Below, piece by piece: positions 1 to 10,350 of a stretch of 64,000 nt of DNA. The position numbers and the translations under genes are program-made. The notes beneath the pieces are model-generated. The model was given only the letters and a program-made list of their open reading frames with translations, searched no databases and was not told the origin of the DNA. The stretch comes from Trichomonas vaginalis G3. Lineage: Eukaryota > Parabasalia > Trichomonadida > Trichomonadidae. Within the stretch, counting starts at the first letter, position 1; each line of letters opens with the position of its first letter. Location: NCBI RefSeq assembly GCF_026262505.1, contig NC_067206.1, forward strand, positions 32,999,896 through 33,063,895. The letters run 5' to 3'.

Positions 1-942
1 GATATCCTGGATATTTTTGAATATATTTTTTTAATTAAAGTTCTCAAAAGTATTATCAAAAGTGATTTTTTAAAAATATCTCCAATTAATTAACTAATTA
101 AAAGTATTATATTTTTAAAATTAAATAGTTTTTCAATTTTTTTGAAGGAATTGAGATACTTCCCACGACAATAAAATTGAGAGGTTTACATTATGACTGA
201 TCTTAGCATGCAACAATTTAATTTTAAAATGAATTCAAAACCTCAATCAATATTTTGAAGTACTTCCTCTCTGTTTTTTGACATAATAATCGTTATGTAA
301 TCTATGACGCCGGGTGTCTCAATTCTCCCTTTGTGACGCACATAAACCTCAGAAAATTGAATAGTTTACATTGTGACGCCAACGTGACGCCACCCCCATT
401 CCAACCCGAATAAATCTTCTTTATGAAAAATTTGTGTAAGGTCTTTTCAGTAAGCGATTTTTAAAAAACGGGTTGAGTAGTGTTCATAATAAGATAATTA
501 ACTCAATATAAGAATCAATGAGATAAGGTATTTCATTTATTAATCATGACGTTTTCCTTCAGAAAACCTTTTCAATTTTCTGAGAATTGGGGTAAAATAA
601 TAAACATTTTACAGACAAACAGACATCTGTTCTTTTCCATAATATTACATAAATACACAGAATGCCATTGTAAATCTATACAAAAGCAATATAAACCTTA
701 ATGCTCATAAAAAACATCTATCACTTTCTCAAAATTTTATTCAATCATTCGATCATACTATTTCACAGGAATGTTTTTTTCGCGTAGTTATAAAATTGTG
801 AGCTAGCCAATTTTTTGAGTCCTCTGAAAATGATCTTAACCAAGTGACAACAATGATCACAAGTGCTTTTAAGATTTAATTTTTCTTATAAAATTTTGCG
901 TTTGTTTTTTGAAAGAAAGTGTTCACTTCATTTATATATAAA
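1..942. other. Upstream intergenic region with TGACG cluster
   Basis: No reading frame of useful length is visible here. An imperfect direct repeat of about 27 bases (172-198 and 353-379, sharing AAAATTGA and GTTTACATT) flanks a run of TGACG words between 303 and 395. The region probably includes the upstream control region of the fimbrin gene, but nothing shows which part is functional. Confidence 0.5.
923..932 (+). promoter_or_regulatory. Tandem trichomonad initiator (Inr) of fimbrin gene
   Basis: TCACT (923-927) and TCATT (928-932) lie directly next to each other, 11-20 bases before the ATG at 943. Both match the known T. vaginalis initiator consensus TCA-pyrimidine-(T/A), which sits within about 20 bases of the start codon. 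This supports 943 as the original translation start. Confidence 0.7.
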
Positions 943-2772
943 ATGTCTGTTATCGCCTCAGCATACTATAATAAGTTTGATAAACTTAGTCATTAGGAGA
1001 TAGATACTGCTGCTGACCACTTCAACAGCATCTCTATCAAAGGATACATCAATGAAGAAGCAATCATCAAATTGTTCTCCGAACTTGGCCAGAAAGTAGA
1101 TAAGGAACAAGCATCAAAGTACATTGGAGAATATGATTCTGATAACGATGGAGTTTTAGACTTTAACAACTTCCTTAAGATCCTTGTTGATGAAAAAGAA
1201 GGTAAGAAGAGTGTTTTTACAGATTCTCTCAAGAAGCATCGCTCATTGATCAAGACAAAAGGCAAAGGTGGTGCTGAGCGTTCTTATGCACAAGAAGAAG
1301 TTGCTGGTTTCGTTAACCACATTAACTCCGAATTGAAGGATGATGAAGATCTCAAGAACATCCTTCCGATCAACCCAGACAACGATGAACACTTCAAGAA
1401 ACTCGGTGATGGCCTTCTCCTCTGCAAGATGGTCAACATGGCTTCAGAAGGAACAATTGATGAAAGAGTTATTTCAAAGGGAAAGAAGCTCAACACATAC
1501 TCAATGGCTCAGAACATTGATTTAGCCCTTAACTCTGCCAAGTCTATCGGTATTTCTACCATTAATATCGGTAATACAGATATTCGTGATGGAACAGTTC
1601 ATCTTGTACTTGGTTTAACATGGCAACTCGTTAGAATGTCCCTTCTTAAGACAGTTAACCTAACAAATCACCCAGAATTGTTCAGATTATTGAAGCCAGG
1701 AGAAACATTAGCAGATTTACTTAAGCTTTCTCCAGAACAAATTCTTTTAAGATGGTTAAATTACCATCTCGAACATGCTGGCTCAAAGAGAACAGCTACA
1801 AACTTTACAACGGATTTGGCCGATTCTGATATTCTTACAACTGTTCTTCATCAAGTTGCCAAGGATGAATGCACAATGGCACCAATGAAGGAGAGCGATT
1901 TAATGAAGCGCGCAGAACTCATGCTCCAGGAAGCTGATAAGATTGAATGCCGCAAGTTTGTTGGACCACGTGAAATTGTTAACGGAAACCAACGTCTTAA
2001 CTTGGCTTTCGTCGCTACAATTTTCAACACAAGACCAGGTCTTGAAGCATTATCTGAGAAAGAACTTGCTGCTCTTGATGAAGCTTTGTTTGCTGCAGCA
2101 GGTGAACGTATCGAGCGTCAGTTCTGTCTTTGGATGAACTCTTGCGGTGTTGAACCATTTGTCAACGAATTATACTCTGGAATTTCAGATGGTTTAGTTT
2201 TACTCCAGATGCTTGACAGAATCGAGCCAGGTTGTGTTGACTGGAAGAAGGTCAACAAGACAAAGCTCAACAAATTCAAAGCTGTCGAGAATTGCAACTA
2301 TGTCATTGAGATTGGCAAGAAACTCCAGTTCTCTCTTGTTGGTATTTCTGGTGCTGATATCAATGATGGTAACAAGAAGCTCTGCTTGGCTCTTCTTTGG
2401 CAGATGATGAGATACGATTATCTCAAGACATTCAAGAAGCTTGGCCATGGTGCTTTGATCAAAGATGAACAGATCATTGAATGGGCAAACGGCATCACAG
2501 GAAGTGTTTGCACAATCAAATCATTCAAGGATGAACAGATTAAGAATTCCAAGCCATTACTCCACTTGATAGACATTCTCAAGCCTGATACTGTTGACTG
2601 GTCAATCTTTGAAGATTCTGAGGATGAGAAAGTTCTCGCAAGAAACGCCAGATACGTCCTTTCTATGGTTCGTAAGTTCGGCGGCACAGTCTACGCTCTC
2701 CCAGAAGATATTGTTGAATGCAACAAGAAGATGGTCATGACTGTTTATGCTTCTTTGATGATTCTCCAATAA
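943..2772 (+). CDS. Fimbrin/plastin-like actin-bundling protein, in-frame TAG at codon 18
   Basis: This is an EF-hand plus four calponin-homology (CH) domain protein, the layout of fimbrin/plastin, which cross-links actin filaments. Counting from the Met at 1072, an EF loop DSDNDGVLDFNN is at residues 22-33 and the four CH domains run from about residue 73 to the end. The fimbrin-like frame begins upstream at ATG 943, just after two initiator motifs, and would give about 609 residues, the usual fimbrin length. Codon 18 of that frame is TAG (994-996, after Ser-His), where a CAG glutamine codon would fit. Translation from 1072 would lose the first half of the EF-hand region. Possible explanations are a recent nonsense change, a sequencing error or read-through. 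The rest of the gene is undamaged, so decay cannot be old. Confidence 0.85.
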
Positions 2773-3051
2773 AAATATTTGAATTTACATCTTTTAAATT
2801 AATTTAACAATCTATCTACATAGAAATAAGTTCATGATTGAACGGAATAATTAAAATATCCACTAATTGTTTCAAATAATAATTTTTTTATTCATATTTA
2901 CTCTGGCATCGCAGTATTCTACAGATATCACCTTTTATTAGCAATCCCACTACTAATAGTACTGTATTAAAAAAATAATTTTTCTTCATTTAATTTTCTA
3001 GCGCTACTCAAATTTCCTTTAAATTTTAAGCTCAATTGTTAGAGTCAAATA

Positions 3052-4104
3052 AGGGTTTCGTTTTGCTAAAATTGTCACTTTTATAGCATATTTGTTTTTG
3101 GATGTTTTGCGAAACCAAAAAAAAAAACTATGATATACAATGTGTGTGTAAAGAAAATACTTTATTTACTAGTTAAAAAATCATTTGGTATTGATCAAGT
3201 TATTTTTTCTGGATAAGATATTATATGGATAATTGGATAGAAAATACAATTATATAATCTTGTACCTGGTTTAATTAAGCTAATTGTCATCAGAAACTTG
3301 TAATTTTTATGAATTTCAGATTTTCTTTTCATTACTGCTTTTCTTAATAGGTCAAGTTCTTATTTACGTTATAAAGTATGATATTTACAAATATCAAGTT
3401 ATCATGTTTTTTGAGAAATTATGAGAAACAAACAAAAATGAAAAAGATAGGAATAGCAATGAATAGTGATGTGGGTATAGAAAATGTAAGAGATATGAAT
3501 GCAAAGCAATCAGTATTTAGGACATTGACCATAGATTTCGAAAAAAAAATGCTGCATATTGAGCGAAAACTATGATTATATTATAAGGCTGTCATTTAAA
3601 GCATAATGAAACTATTCCCTTTTCATTTTAATCGAATAAGATAGTAAAGATTTTTGAATTAGCTAGAAACTGATGAGATGTTTTCACAAATCAGATTTTT
3701 AATCTCTATAATGCATAATTCACTCAATATCTCAATTTTGATATTGCGAGATATTTTTGCTATCGGTTTCGCAATTTTGACACAATAGCAAGAGGGTTCT
3801 ATAAGCATTATTATCAACGTAGAATCTGAATATCATATCAGAAAATGTCGCAAATCTGACATTTACCCGACCAAATAGCAAAAATAATTGAATACTTTTC
3901 GCAAAAACTTTAAAAATCGATAAAAATATGAAATATAGATATTAAAGAGACTTTTTATATAATATTCATAAAGATTTTCCAAAAATATGATACCGCAAAA
4001 TTAAAAAAGTGACGTCTTGAGTGGAGTCAAAGGTCGAAATTGCTAGCTAAATGTTTTTTTAGCGAAATTGCGTATTGTACGTTTTTTTCGCAAAACGAAA
4101 CCCT
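3052..4104. mobile_element. Non-autonomous DNA transposon with AGGGTTTCGTTTTGC ends
   Basis: The two ends are perfect inverted repeats of about 15 bases: AGGGTTTCGTTTTGC at 3052 and its complement ending at 4104. They are flanked by TA on each side (3050-3051 and 4105-4106), which would fit a Tc1/mariner-type target. If the element is read as GGG...CCC, the flanks are ATAA and TTAA, so a TTAA-target family is also possible. The 1053-bp interior has only a 65-codon frame (3378-3575) with no recognisable transposase, so the copy cannot be autonomous. Confidence 0.6.
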
Positions 4105-4286
4105 TAAGTCAAAAATATTTCTCAAATAAAAAGTTTCAAGTTAGCAGATTTTACGCCACAATATTGAAATTCCAAACTTTTCAGGTTTTTAGATTATTGA
4201 TATTATATAGATAATAATTTTCAACTTTAATTGAACTATCAGATTGAATTAAAGAACGATAATTTTTGTATTTTTTCAAAAAAACT

Positions 4287-5627
4287 ATGGCGGAGAATAC
4301 AGAAGGAACAGTTTTTGAGTTCGATCCACTTCAAACACCAGTACAAAATAACAACATCGAAATTTCGTATCAAGAATTTGTTAGAAGTCTTTCAGAAGGT
4401 TATATGGAGAAAGATATCACAAAGCAATTTCATGATTTATCTGATGGCATCATAGGATTAAATAACAAACTTGAAAAAGAGCTTTTCAGAGTTCAGAACA
4501 GCCTTGTTGTAAATCAAGCAAATACAATTTGTACATTACCTTTACTTGCAGGTCGTGAAGTAGAATGCATTTCACCAATACAACCTGCCGCATGGATCCA
4601 AGGCGAAGTCGGTGGCATGTATGACCCTGTAAATGATAAAGTTTGTTTGAATTGTGTTGGCCATTGGGAAGGAAATGCGAGGTCACTCAATCACTTCCTC
4701 TGGCAATCAATTACAACACCATGCTTTATTTTCTTCCATGCTATTGCTGTTATTTCCATTATTATTGGTTTTCTTGTTGGCTACCTTAATACAAGTTTCA
4801 AAGACGATCCAAGCTACAGATCAAGAATAATAGGTATTGTAGCTGGTATTTCAGCTGCCTACGATATCGCCTGCGTTATTGTTATTTTAATTCTTGAAAG
4901 TTTCTTCCCAGATGATCCAGCACCATTCGAAGCTTCCCAGGTTCAAGAGCAAGTCGTTCAGGTGGTTTCTACGGCAATAGATACAATTGCAGCGGAAATT
5001 TCGCCCGAACATAAATCTCTTGCTACAAATGAAGAAGAAATGGACAATCCTCAATTGGTTAGCCATTACATCCTCATTTTCTTCTACGAAACAGGCAAAA
5101 CAGTGCTTGCAAACTTATTAAAACCAGCAGGACCGTTTTCTGAGAAGAAAATACCACAAATTGAATGGCCAGAGTTCGAAAGATTCCTTTCTTTCTTCAG
5201 ATTCCTCAGAGAAATTTCAGATGCCGAAATCCAAGCTTATGATCCAATTCCAGATTTGACAAGGAAAAAAGTTTTCAAGGTTCTCCTCATCGCCCTAGAA
5301 CGTGGAACCCCAAAAGTCCATTTCCAGCTCCTCAGATTACTTGCTTTGGCACTTGAGCCTCCGAATATCAGAATGCAACACGTAGAAGAGAATACAAAGG
5401 ACATAAACCTCACACACTATTTGACAGCAAGCTCTGTTCGCTCTCTTATTCACGATATCAAGGTCGATCTTACGAAATGGAAGTCATCGAAGACTCCAGC
5501 TCAGTTTGGATCAATTGAGAACCAGGCAAGAATAGAAGTCGTTGTTTCCAAGTCATCTGATGAACAGTTGGTTACATTCAGGTCTCATGCTTCAAGACTC
5601 AGCTCAACTTACATCGAATTCGGATAA
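4287..5627 (+). CDS. Unrecognised two-span membrane protein
   Basis: I do not recognise this 446-residue protein. The start is taken at ATG 4287 (MAENTEGTVFEF), because the seven upstream codons contain poly-T promoter-like sequence. An acidic, soluble N-terminal part of about 145 residues contains a Cys-rich patch (VCLNCVGHW). It is followed by two clear hydrophobic helices at about 146-167 and 181-205, then a C-terminal part of about 240 residues predicted to be helical and soluble. The paired helices suggest a hairpin or two-pass membrane protein with both large domains on the same side. That topology is inference. No signal peptide is seen. Codon use and the length of the open frame make it a real gene. 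Confidence 0.75.
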   Translation: MAENTEGTVFEFDPLQTPVQNNNIEISYQEFVRSLSEGYMEKDITKQFHDLSDGIIGLNNKLEKELFRVQNSLVVNQANTICTLPLLAGREVECISPIQPAAWIQGEVGGMYDPVNDKVCLNCVGHWEGNARSLNHFLWQSITTPCFIFFHAIAVISIIIGFLVGYLNTSFKDDPSYRSRIIGIVAGISAAYDIACVIVILILESFFPDDPAPFEASQVQEQVVQVVSTAIDTIAAEISPEHKSLATNEEEMDNPQLVSHYILIFFYETGKTVLANLLKPAGPFSEKKIPQIEWPEFERFLSFFRFLREISDAEIQAYDPIPDLTRKKVFKVLLIALERGTPKVHFQLLRLLALALEPPNIRMQHVEENTKDINLTHYLTASSVRSLIHDIKVDLTKWKSSKTPAQFGSIENQARIEVVVSKSSDEQLVTFRSHASRLSSTYIEFG

Positions 5628-5761
5628 TTTCATTCAATTTTTATGTCAAATATTATTTAAATTAATTTTTATTGTGTAAATTTTTAAATATTTCCTAATT
5701 TGAATATACTTTTCAAATTTTTGAGAGAATCAGTTTTTGGTATTTTTTTTAGTTGAGATTT

Positions 5762-6839
5762 AATTTCAAAAAAAGTCATCTGAACAAGATGACAACTCAT
5801 GGAGCAATTATTTCAATATTGGGTTTACAGGAGAAGAAATTAAACATGTTAAAACTGCATACTAGTTCATTAACAATTTAAAAAATGCACAATTTTCGTT
5901 GAATTAAAGAGAAAATCGTTTTCAGAGGATGACACTATTTGGAAAATCTACTTCAACAGTGAATTTACAGGCGAAAACACTAAAAATTGCCAAAACTGCA
6001 ATATAATTCAAGGAAAAGGCCAATATTACTTAGATGAATGTAGTTTTTACAATTATAATGACAGAGTTATCAACTTTGATTCAATTTGTACTTCGACAGA
6101 AGAAGGAAATTGCATTAACTACAGAGCTGACAGTGATAGTTCAATTGTTCAACGAAAATTCTGTTGTACAAAATGCCAAAGCTCTCAAAATGGCCAATTT
6201 TCTAATACAAAAGTTGGCACAGATAACTTAAACTTTATTATTGAAAGTTCCCTTTTTGATGCAGGAAATATTAATGGAAATGCTATTTGTCAAACAGAGA
6301 ATGATAATGTCGTTGTCTCATCAACAAATTTCTCATCAAATAAAGCTTATTTCGGCCCTGCTGGACATTATAGATGCGAATCACTTAAATACATAATAAA
6401 ATTTAACTACACAGTTGTTGTTAATAATTTAGCAACAAATGATATATTAAATATTCAAAATAACGCTTTGATTGATTCATGTAATATTATAAATAATACA
6501 CATTCAGAATGGGGAATTATTTACCATTATTATAATTCTCTTACTGTAAAAAGTTGTTCTTTTATTAACAACACTGTTTCTGAAGATTCATCTTTGATAC
6601 GTAACTCTGGTAATGATCAATTAACAGTTGATAGTTGTTACATTGACAATTCGATTTCAACAACATTTCTTAGAAATGTAAAACCTACTAATACAAGAGA
6701 ACTATTTACTAACAAATTGATTCATTTTTCAACTGGTAATTGCCAAGCAGAATTTGCAATTATCAATAAAAGTATTTCTAAAGCTCATAAACTTTCTCTT
6801 TTTTTACAAACTTTAGTAAACATCAAAAAATCTCCATAG
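5762..6839 (+). pseudogene. Beta-helix-like surface-protein cassette, copy A (no ATG)
   Basis: This is one of four related copies in the window (also 9038-9901 with 34712-34797, 39165-40175 and 46631-47660). The open frame from about 5880 to 6839 encodes short Asn/Ser/Cys-rich strands such as SIVQRKFCCTKC, SSTNFSSNK and SCNIINNT, which look like rungs of a right-handed beta-helix. No in-frame ATG precedes the conserved part. A stretch of about 50 bases present in copies C and D (the SNSLFLHNRCSFSN region) is missing, in frame. The 5' module (EDD..W...F followed by FTGE) occurs twice, near 5775-5850 and near 5925-5985, as if a duplication or recombination had happened there. It could be a pseudogene or a silent donor cassette. 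Confidence 0.65.
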
Positions 6840-7056
6840 CCTATTTCCACTTTATAGTTGATTCTATATGCATTTAATAGTGAACTATCCACTTTCTGAC
6901 AGACTATCAAAATGCCAAATTCAGGGATGAAGAATTTTGACTGGGATAACTTCTAACATATTGCTCTGCAAGTTTGATAGAAGTGTCACACTTTTATGTC
7001 ATACAAAGTAAATCATTTTTTTAGTATAAAAGTCAAACAAAATAAATAAAAATAAA

Positions 7057-8796
7057 TTAGATAAGTTGGAAATAATCTGCTAAGAGATGCTCAAAAACAT
7101 CAGCTTGCAGGATAACAGGGAAGTTCATCAACTGATTTGGCTCAGGAACTCTCTTAAGTAAAAGCATTTGCTCATTGATGCACTCTTCGAACTGTTCGTA
7201 CTTGTCTGGTATGTAATACCAATAGTAAGAGCTCATTTCGAAATCAAAATCTTCATAATAAATTTTTTCTTCCTTGTAATTATTAAATTCTTGCACAATT
7301 TGTGAATTGGTAGGATCAATAAGCAAAAGAGTCTTAATTTTCATCATAAACAAAAGGAAATCAAAATTATTTTCTTCATAAATTTCTTTTGCTTTAATTG
7401 TGCAAAGCTGCTTGAATTCTAAGTTATATATCAACTCAGGATCAGCGTTTTCCAGCATTTTCTCGAGATCATTTTTATTATATTTTGAAATATCATCGAA
7501 TTCAAAGAAATAATCTTTAAATTGACTGTTTTCACCCCAGAAATTGTACATGTGGGATCCAAATGCTTCGCACATTTGAGCCAATAAAATTTTTTGTTCA
7601 TTTGTTGGAGAATCCAATGAAAGAAGCGATTTCATGATCTGAAATCCAGCAGAAATGCGATCCCTTGCGAAATCAGAGCCATTTCCCATTGCTTTGATGA
7701 ATAATAAATATGCAGTTTCAATTCTTTGTTTAATACGAGTATGATCGCAGATGTAGTGGATTTTAGCAGATTTAGTGAGGTTTGATTCAACTCCTGTCAA
7801 GAAAACTTCACCAAGAAAGGCAATTGCATCTGGATCTCTATTTTTCGATTGTTTGAACGCGTAATCAATAAATTTTGAAAGCATGACATTCTTCTTCAAT
7901 GATTCTGATATGAAATGCATGTTCATGCACTTTTTATTGTACTCAAAAATTATTTTTTGATCTTTTTCGAATTTTTCGAAGCTGTTGATGAACGCGTCAA
8001 CATAATTCTCTAAAATTCTTATTACTATGTTCTCTGGACCATCATATTTTATTTTGCTTTGTATTAATTTCGAAATTTTTTTAATTTCATTCATATCAGT
8101 TTCATTTTTGACATTGGTTAAATCAATATCATCGAACTGAGTACTTTGGTATGATTTATCGAATAATTTGTCGATAGCATTAACGAAATCATGAATTTCG
8201 TTACGTAAATCTTCTGAACAAGAAAGTTTTCCGCTGTAAATGATGGAAAAAATGAGTAATGCAAACTCATCACTGTATTCCATTAGGATTGAGTTCACAA
8301 AGATCTCATCTGCGTGTCGAATTTCTCCTTGATTGTATCTGTCGAAATCTATAATTGCAATGTCGCCATTATCAAGGAAAAGAATATTAGCTATGTCCAA
8401 ATCGCAATGATGGATGCCATTTTGATGGATATATTGTATTGTTTTAAAAATGTTATAAATTGCTTTGGATTCAAGTAATGAGTGTACATTTCCATTATTT
8501 TCTGCTGCTTGAATATACTGGTAAGAGGCAGATAGAACTGCCTTTTCTTTTTCTTCGGCAAAATATAAACTATGAACTTTTGGGATATTTGGATGATCGA
8601 AAGCAACAATGCATGTATCGCGCAAAATGTGTTTGACCGAATCAATGTTTTGTTTATCTAATTTATATGATTTAAAAATTTGTTTTAGTCGTTCATTGAC
8701 GCGAATGTAGCAATTACCTCCTGTACCAAATCCATAAAATTGTTTAAAGTTTGATAGATTTTCTGGTGGTAAGCTGAACAAAGATTCTAAACTCAT
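7057..8796 (-). CDS. Divergent protein kinase-like protein with C-terminal repeat-like region
   Basis: This is a 579-residue protein whose N-terminal 230 residues look like a protein kinase domain. A glycine-rich loop (GFGTGGNC) is at 22-29 and a possible ATP-site lysine is in FKSYK. The catalytic loop is HCDLDIANIL at 130-139, with the catalytic Asp and Asn kept but HRD changed to HCD. The metal-binding motif is DFD (150-152) in place of DFG. The remaining 350 residues are helical, with a Sel1-like look around DPDAIAFLGEVFLTG. Trichomonads have very large families of such kinases. It may be active, weakly active or a pseudokinase. The start is the ATG at 8796, the first in the frame. Confidence 0.75.
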   Translation of the reverse strand: MSLESLFSLPPENLSNFKQFYGFGTGGNCYIRVNERLKQIFKSYKLDKQNIDSVKHILRDTCIVAFDHPNIPKVHSLYFAEEKEKAVLSASYQYIQAAENNGNVHSLLESKAIYNIFKTIQYIHQNGIHHCDLDIANILFLDNGDIAIIDFDRYNQGEIRHADEIFVNSILMEYSDEFALLIFSIIYSGKLSCSEDLRNEIHDFVNAIDKLFDKSYQSTQFDDIDLTNVKNETDMNEIKKISKLIQSKIKYDGPENIVIRILENYVDAFINSFEKFEKDQKIIFEYNKKCMNMHFISESLKKNVMLSKFIDYAFKQSKNRDPDAIAFLGEVFLTGVESNLTKSAKIHYICDHTRIKQRIETAYLLFIKAMGNGSDFARDRISAGFQIMKSLLSLDSPTNEQKILLAQMCEAFGSHMYNFWGENSQFKDYFFEFDDISKYNKNDLEKMLENADPELIYNLEFKQLCTIKAKEIYEENNFDFLLFMMKIKTLLLIDPTNSQIVQEFNNYKEEKIYYEDFDFEMSSYYWYYIPDKYEQFEECINEQMLLLKRVPEPNQLMNFPVILQADVFEHLLADYFQLI

Positions 8797-9037
8797 TTTT
8801 TATTTTTTTTTTCAAAATTCCATCATAAAAGAGTCATGTATTGTTTGAAGCTCATATACAAAAAATGTATATAAAATAGGAATTTTTTAAAAGATATCGC
8901 CGAAAAAGGATTTAAAATTGGATTTTTATCTACCCGATTGAAATAAGCTCTCATATTTTGGAGTTACATTAAAATACTTGATATTTTCCTTTTTTATCTC
9001 ATTAGATATAGATGGTAACTCCATAAAAAACAATAGA

Positions 9038-9901
9038 TTATGAAGAATTACTAATGTTTACTAAAGTTTGAAAGAAAAGAGAAAGTTCATTAAGCTCAAC
9101 AATACTTTTATTGATAATTGCAAATTCTGCTTGGCAATTATCAGTTGAAAAATGAATCAAATTGTTAGTAAATAGTCCTCTTGGATTAGTTGGTACTACA
9201 TTTCTATAAAATGTTGTTAAAATCGAATTGTCAATGTAACAGCCATCAACTGTTAATTGACCCTCGTTAAATATCAAACGTGAACCTTTAGAAGCAGTGT
9301 TGTTAATAAAAGAACAACTTTTTACAGTAAGAGAATACAACTCATGGCGAATAATTCCCCATCCTGAATTCGAGTTAGTATTATTTATAATATTACATGA
9401 ATCAATCAAAGAGTCATAGCGAAAATTTAATATTTCACCTGTGGCTAAATTATTAACAACAACTGTGTAGTTGAATGTTGCTGTGTAATTACGTGATTCG
9501 CATCTATAATGTCCAGCAGGGCCGAAATAAGCTTTATTTGATGAGAAATTTGTTGATGAAACTACGACATTATCATTCTCTGATCGGCAAACAGACAATC
9601 CATCAACTTTATTTCCTACATCGAAAAGGGAACTTTCAATAATAAAGTTTAAGTTATCTGTGCCAACTTTTGTATATGAAATTTGACCACCACCTTTGCC
9701 TTCGCATTTCGTACAACAGAACCTTCGTTGGACAATTGAACTGTTCTGGCCAATTCTGTAGTTAATGCAACTTCCTTCTTCTGTTGAAGTGCAATTACTA
9801 AAAGAGCAGCGATTGTGTAGGAACAATGAGTTGTTAATGGGGCTAAAGTTGATAACTCGGTCTTTATCATTGTAAAATTTGCACTCATCTAGGTAATATT
9901 G
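9038..9901 (-). pseudogene. Beta-helix-like cassette, copy B, 3' part (interrupted by Maverick)
   Basis: This is the 3' part of a cassette-family copy that reads into the Maverick end. Its 5' part lies beyond the other end of the element at 34712-34797. The conserved frame runs from YYLDECKFYND to LVNISNSS and a TAA at 9038. An apparent reading frame continuing into the poly(A)/inverted repeat up to 10102 is an artefact of the insertion. Motifs shared with the other copies include CCTKCEGKG, VVSSTNFSSNKAYFGP, SCNIINNTNS and DNCQAEFAIINKSI. Confidence 0.8.
9897..9901. repeat. Maverick target-site duplication, left copy (TATTG)
   Basis: TATTG directly precedes the element's poly(A) end and is repeated at 34712-34716. 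Removing the element and one copy restores TAATATTGACCTTT, which is what related cassette copies have at the same position (for example around 47490-47515). Confidence 0.85.
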
Positions 9902-10111
9902 AAAAAAAAAAAAAAAAAAAAAAAAAAGGGAAGTGGGGCTTCCAGGCACTTCGTGCCTTCTAGCCCTGAGGATGAATGGTATAATGAAGTTTTTTTTTTC
10001 TTGGGGTGGGCTTCCAGGGGCTGCGCCCCTTCTAGCCCACATAAATGAAGTTCTTATATACGGGTCTTCCAGGAGCTTTTCACAAATTATATATGTTTTC
10101 ATGGTTTGTCA
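9902..10111 (+). repeat. Maverick left terminal inverted repeat
   Basis: A run of 26 A is followed by GGGAAGTGGGGCTTCCAGG and two hairpin units (9945-9957 GGCACTTCGTGCC and 10017-10029 GGGGCTGCGCCCC). Each unit is set in the frame CTTCCA...TTCTAGCCC. The repeat ends near TATATATGTTTTCATGG. It matches 34452-34711 in inverted orientation, with small insertions and deletions. Confidence 0.9.
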
Positions 10112-10250
10112 AACATGAACGTACATGTTTTGTCAAGACTTCTTCGTAAATGTTTTGTCAAGACTTCTTCGTAAATGTTTTGTCAAGACTTCTTCGTAAA
10201 TGTTTTGTCAAGACTTCTTCGTAAATGTTTTGTCAAGACTTCTTCGTAAA
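10105..10250 (+). repeat. 25-bp tandem repeat next to left Maverick end
   Basis: About five to six units of 25 bases sharing TGTTTTGTCAAGACTTCTTC follow the left inverted repeat. One unit plus the following GGGTAGA repeat recurs at about 23733-23874, so this block has been copied inside the element. Confidence 0.85.
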
Positions 10251-10253
10251 ATC

Positions 10254-10350
10254 AGACAAAAATATATTTTAGGGTAGAAGGGTATATCTACCCCGTTTTC
10301 TACCCTCATTTCTACCCCATATGTCCTTACTGAAAAAGTATGTGTTCCAT
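10254..10350 (+). repeat. Dispersed GGGTAGA repeat, copy 1
   Basis: The unit is AAAATATATTTTAGGGTAGA followed by a TATATCTACCC inverted partner and further CTACCC words. It lies directly upstream of the first structural gene at 10383. It is identical over about 95 bases to the copy at 23776-23874. Confidence 0.8.

Noticed and set aside
9038-10102. Single 354-codon frame running from the cassette into the Maverick end
   Set aside because: The N-terminal part is translated inverted repeat and poly(A), as shown by the TATTG border, so it is an insertion artefact.
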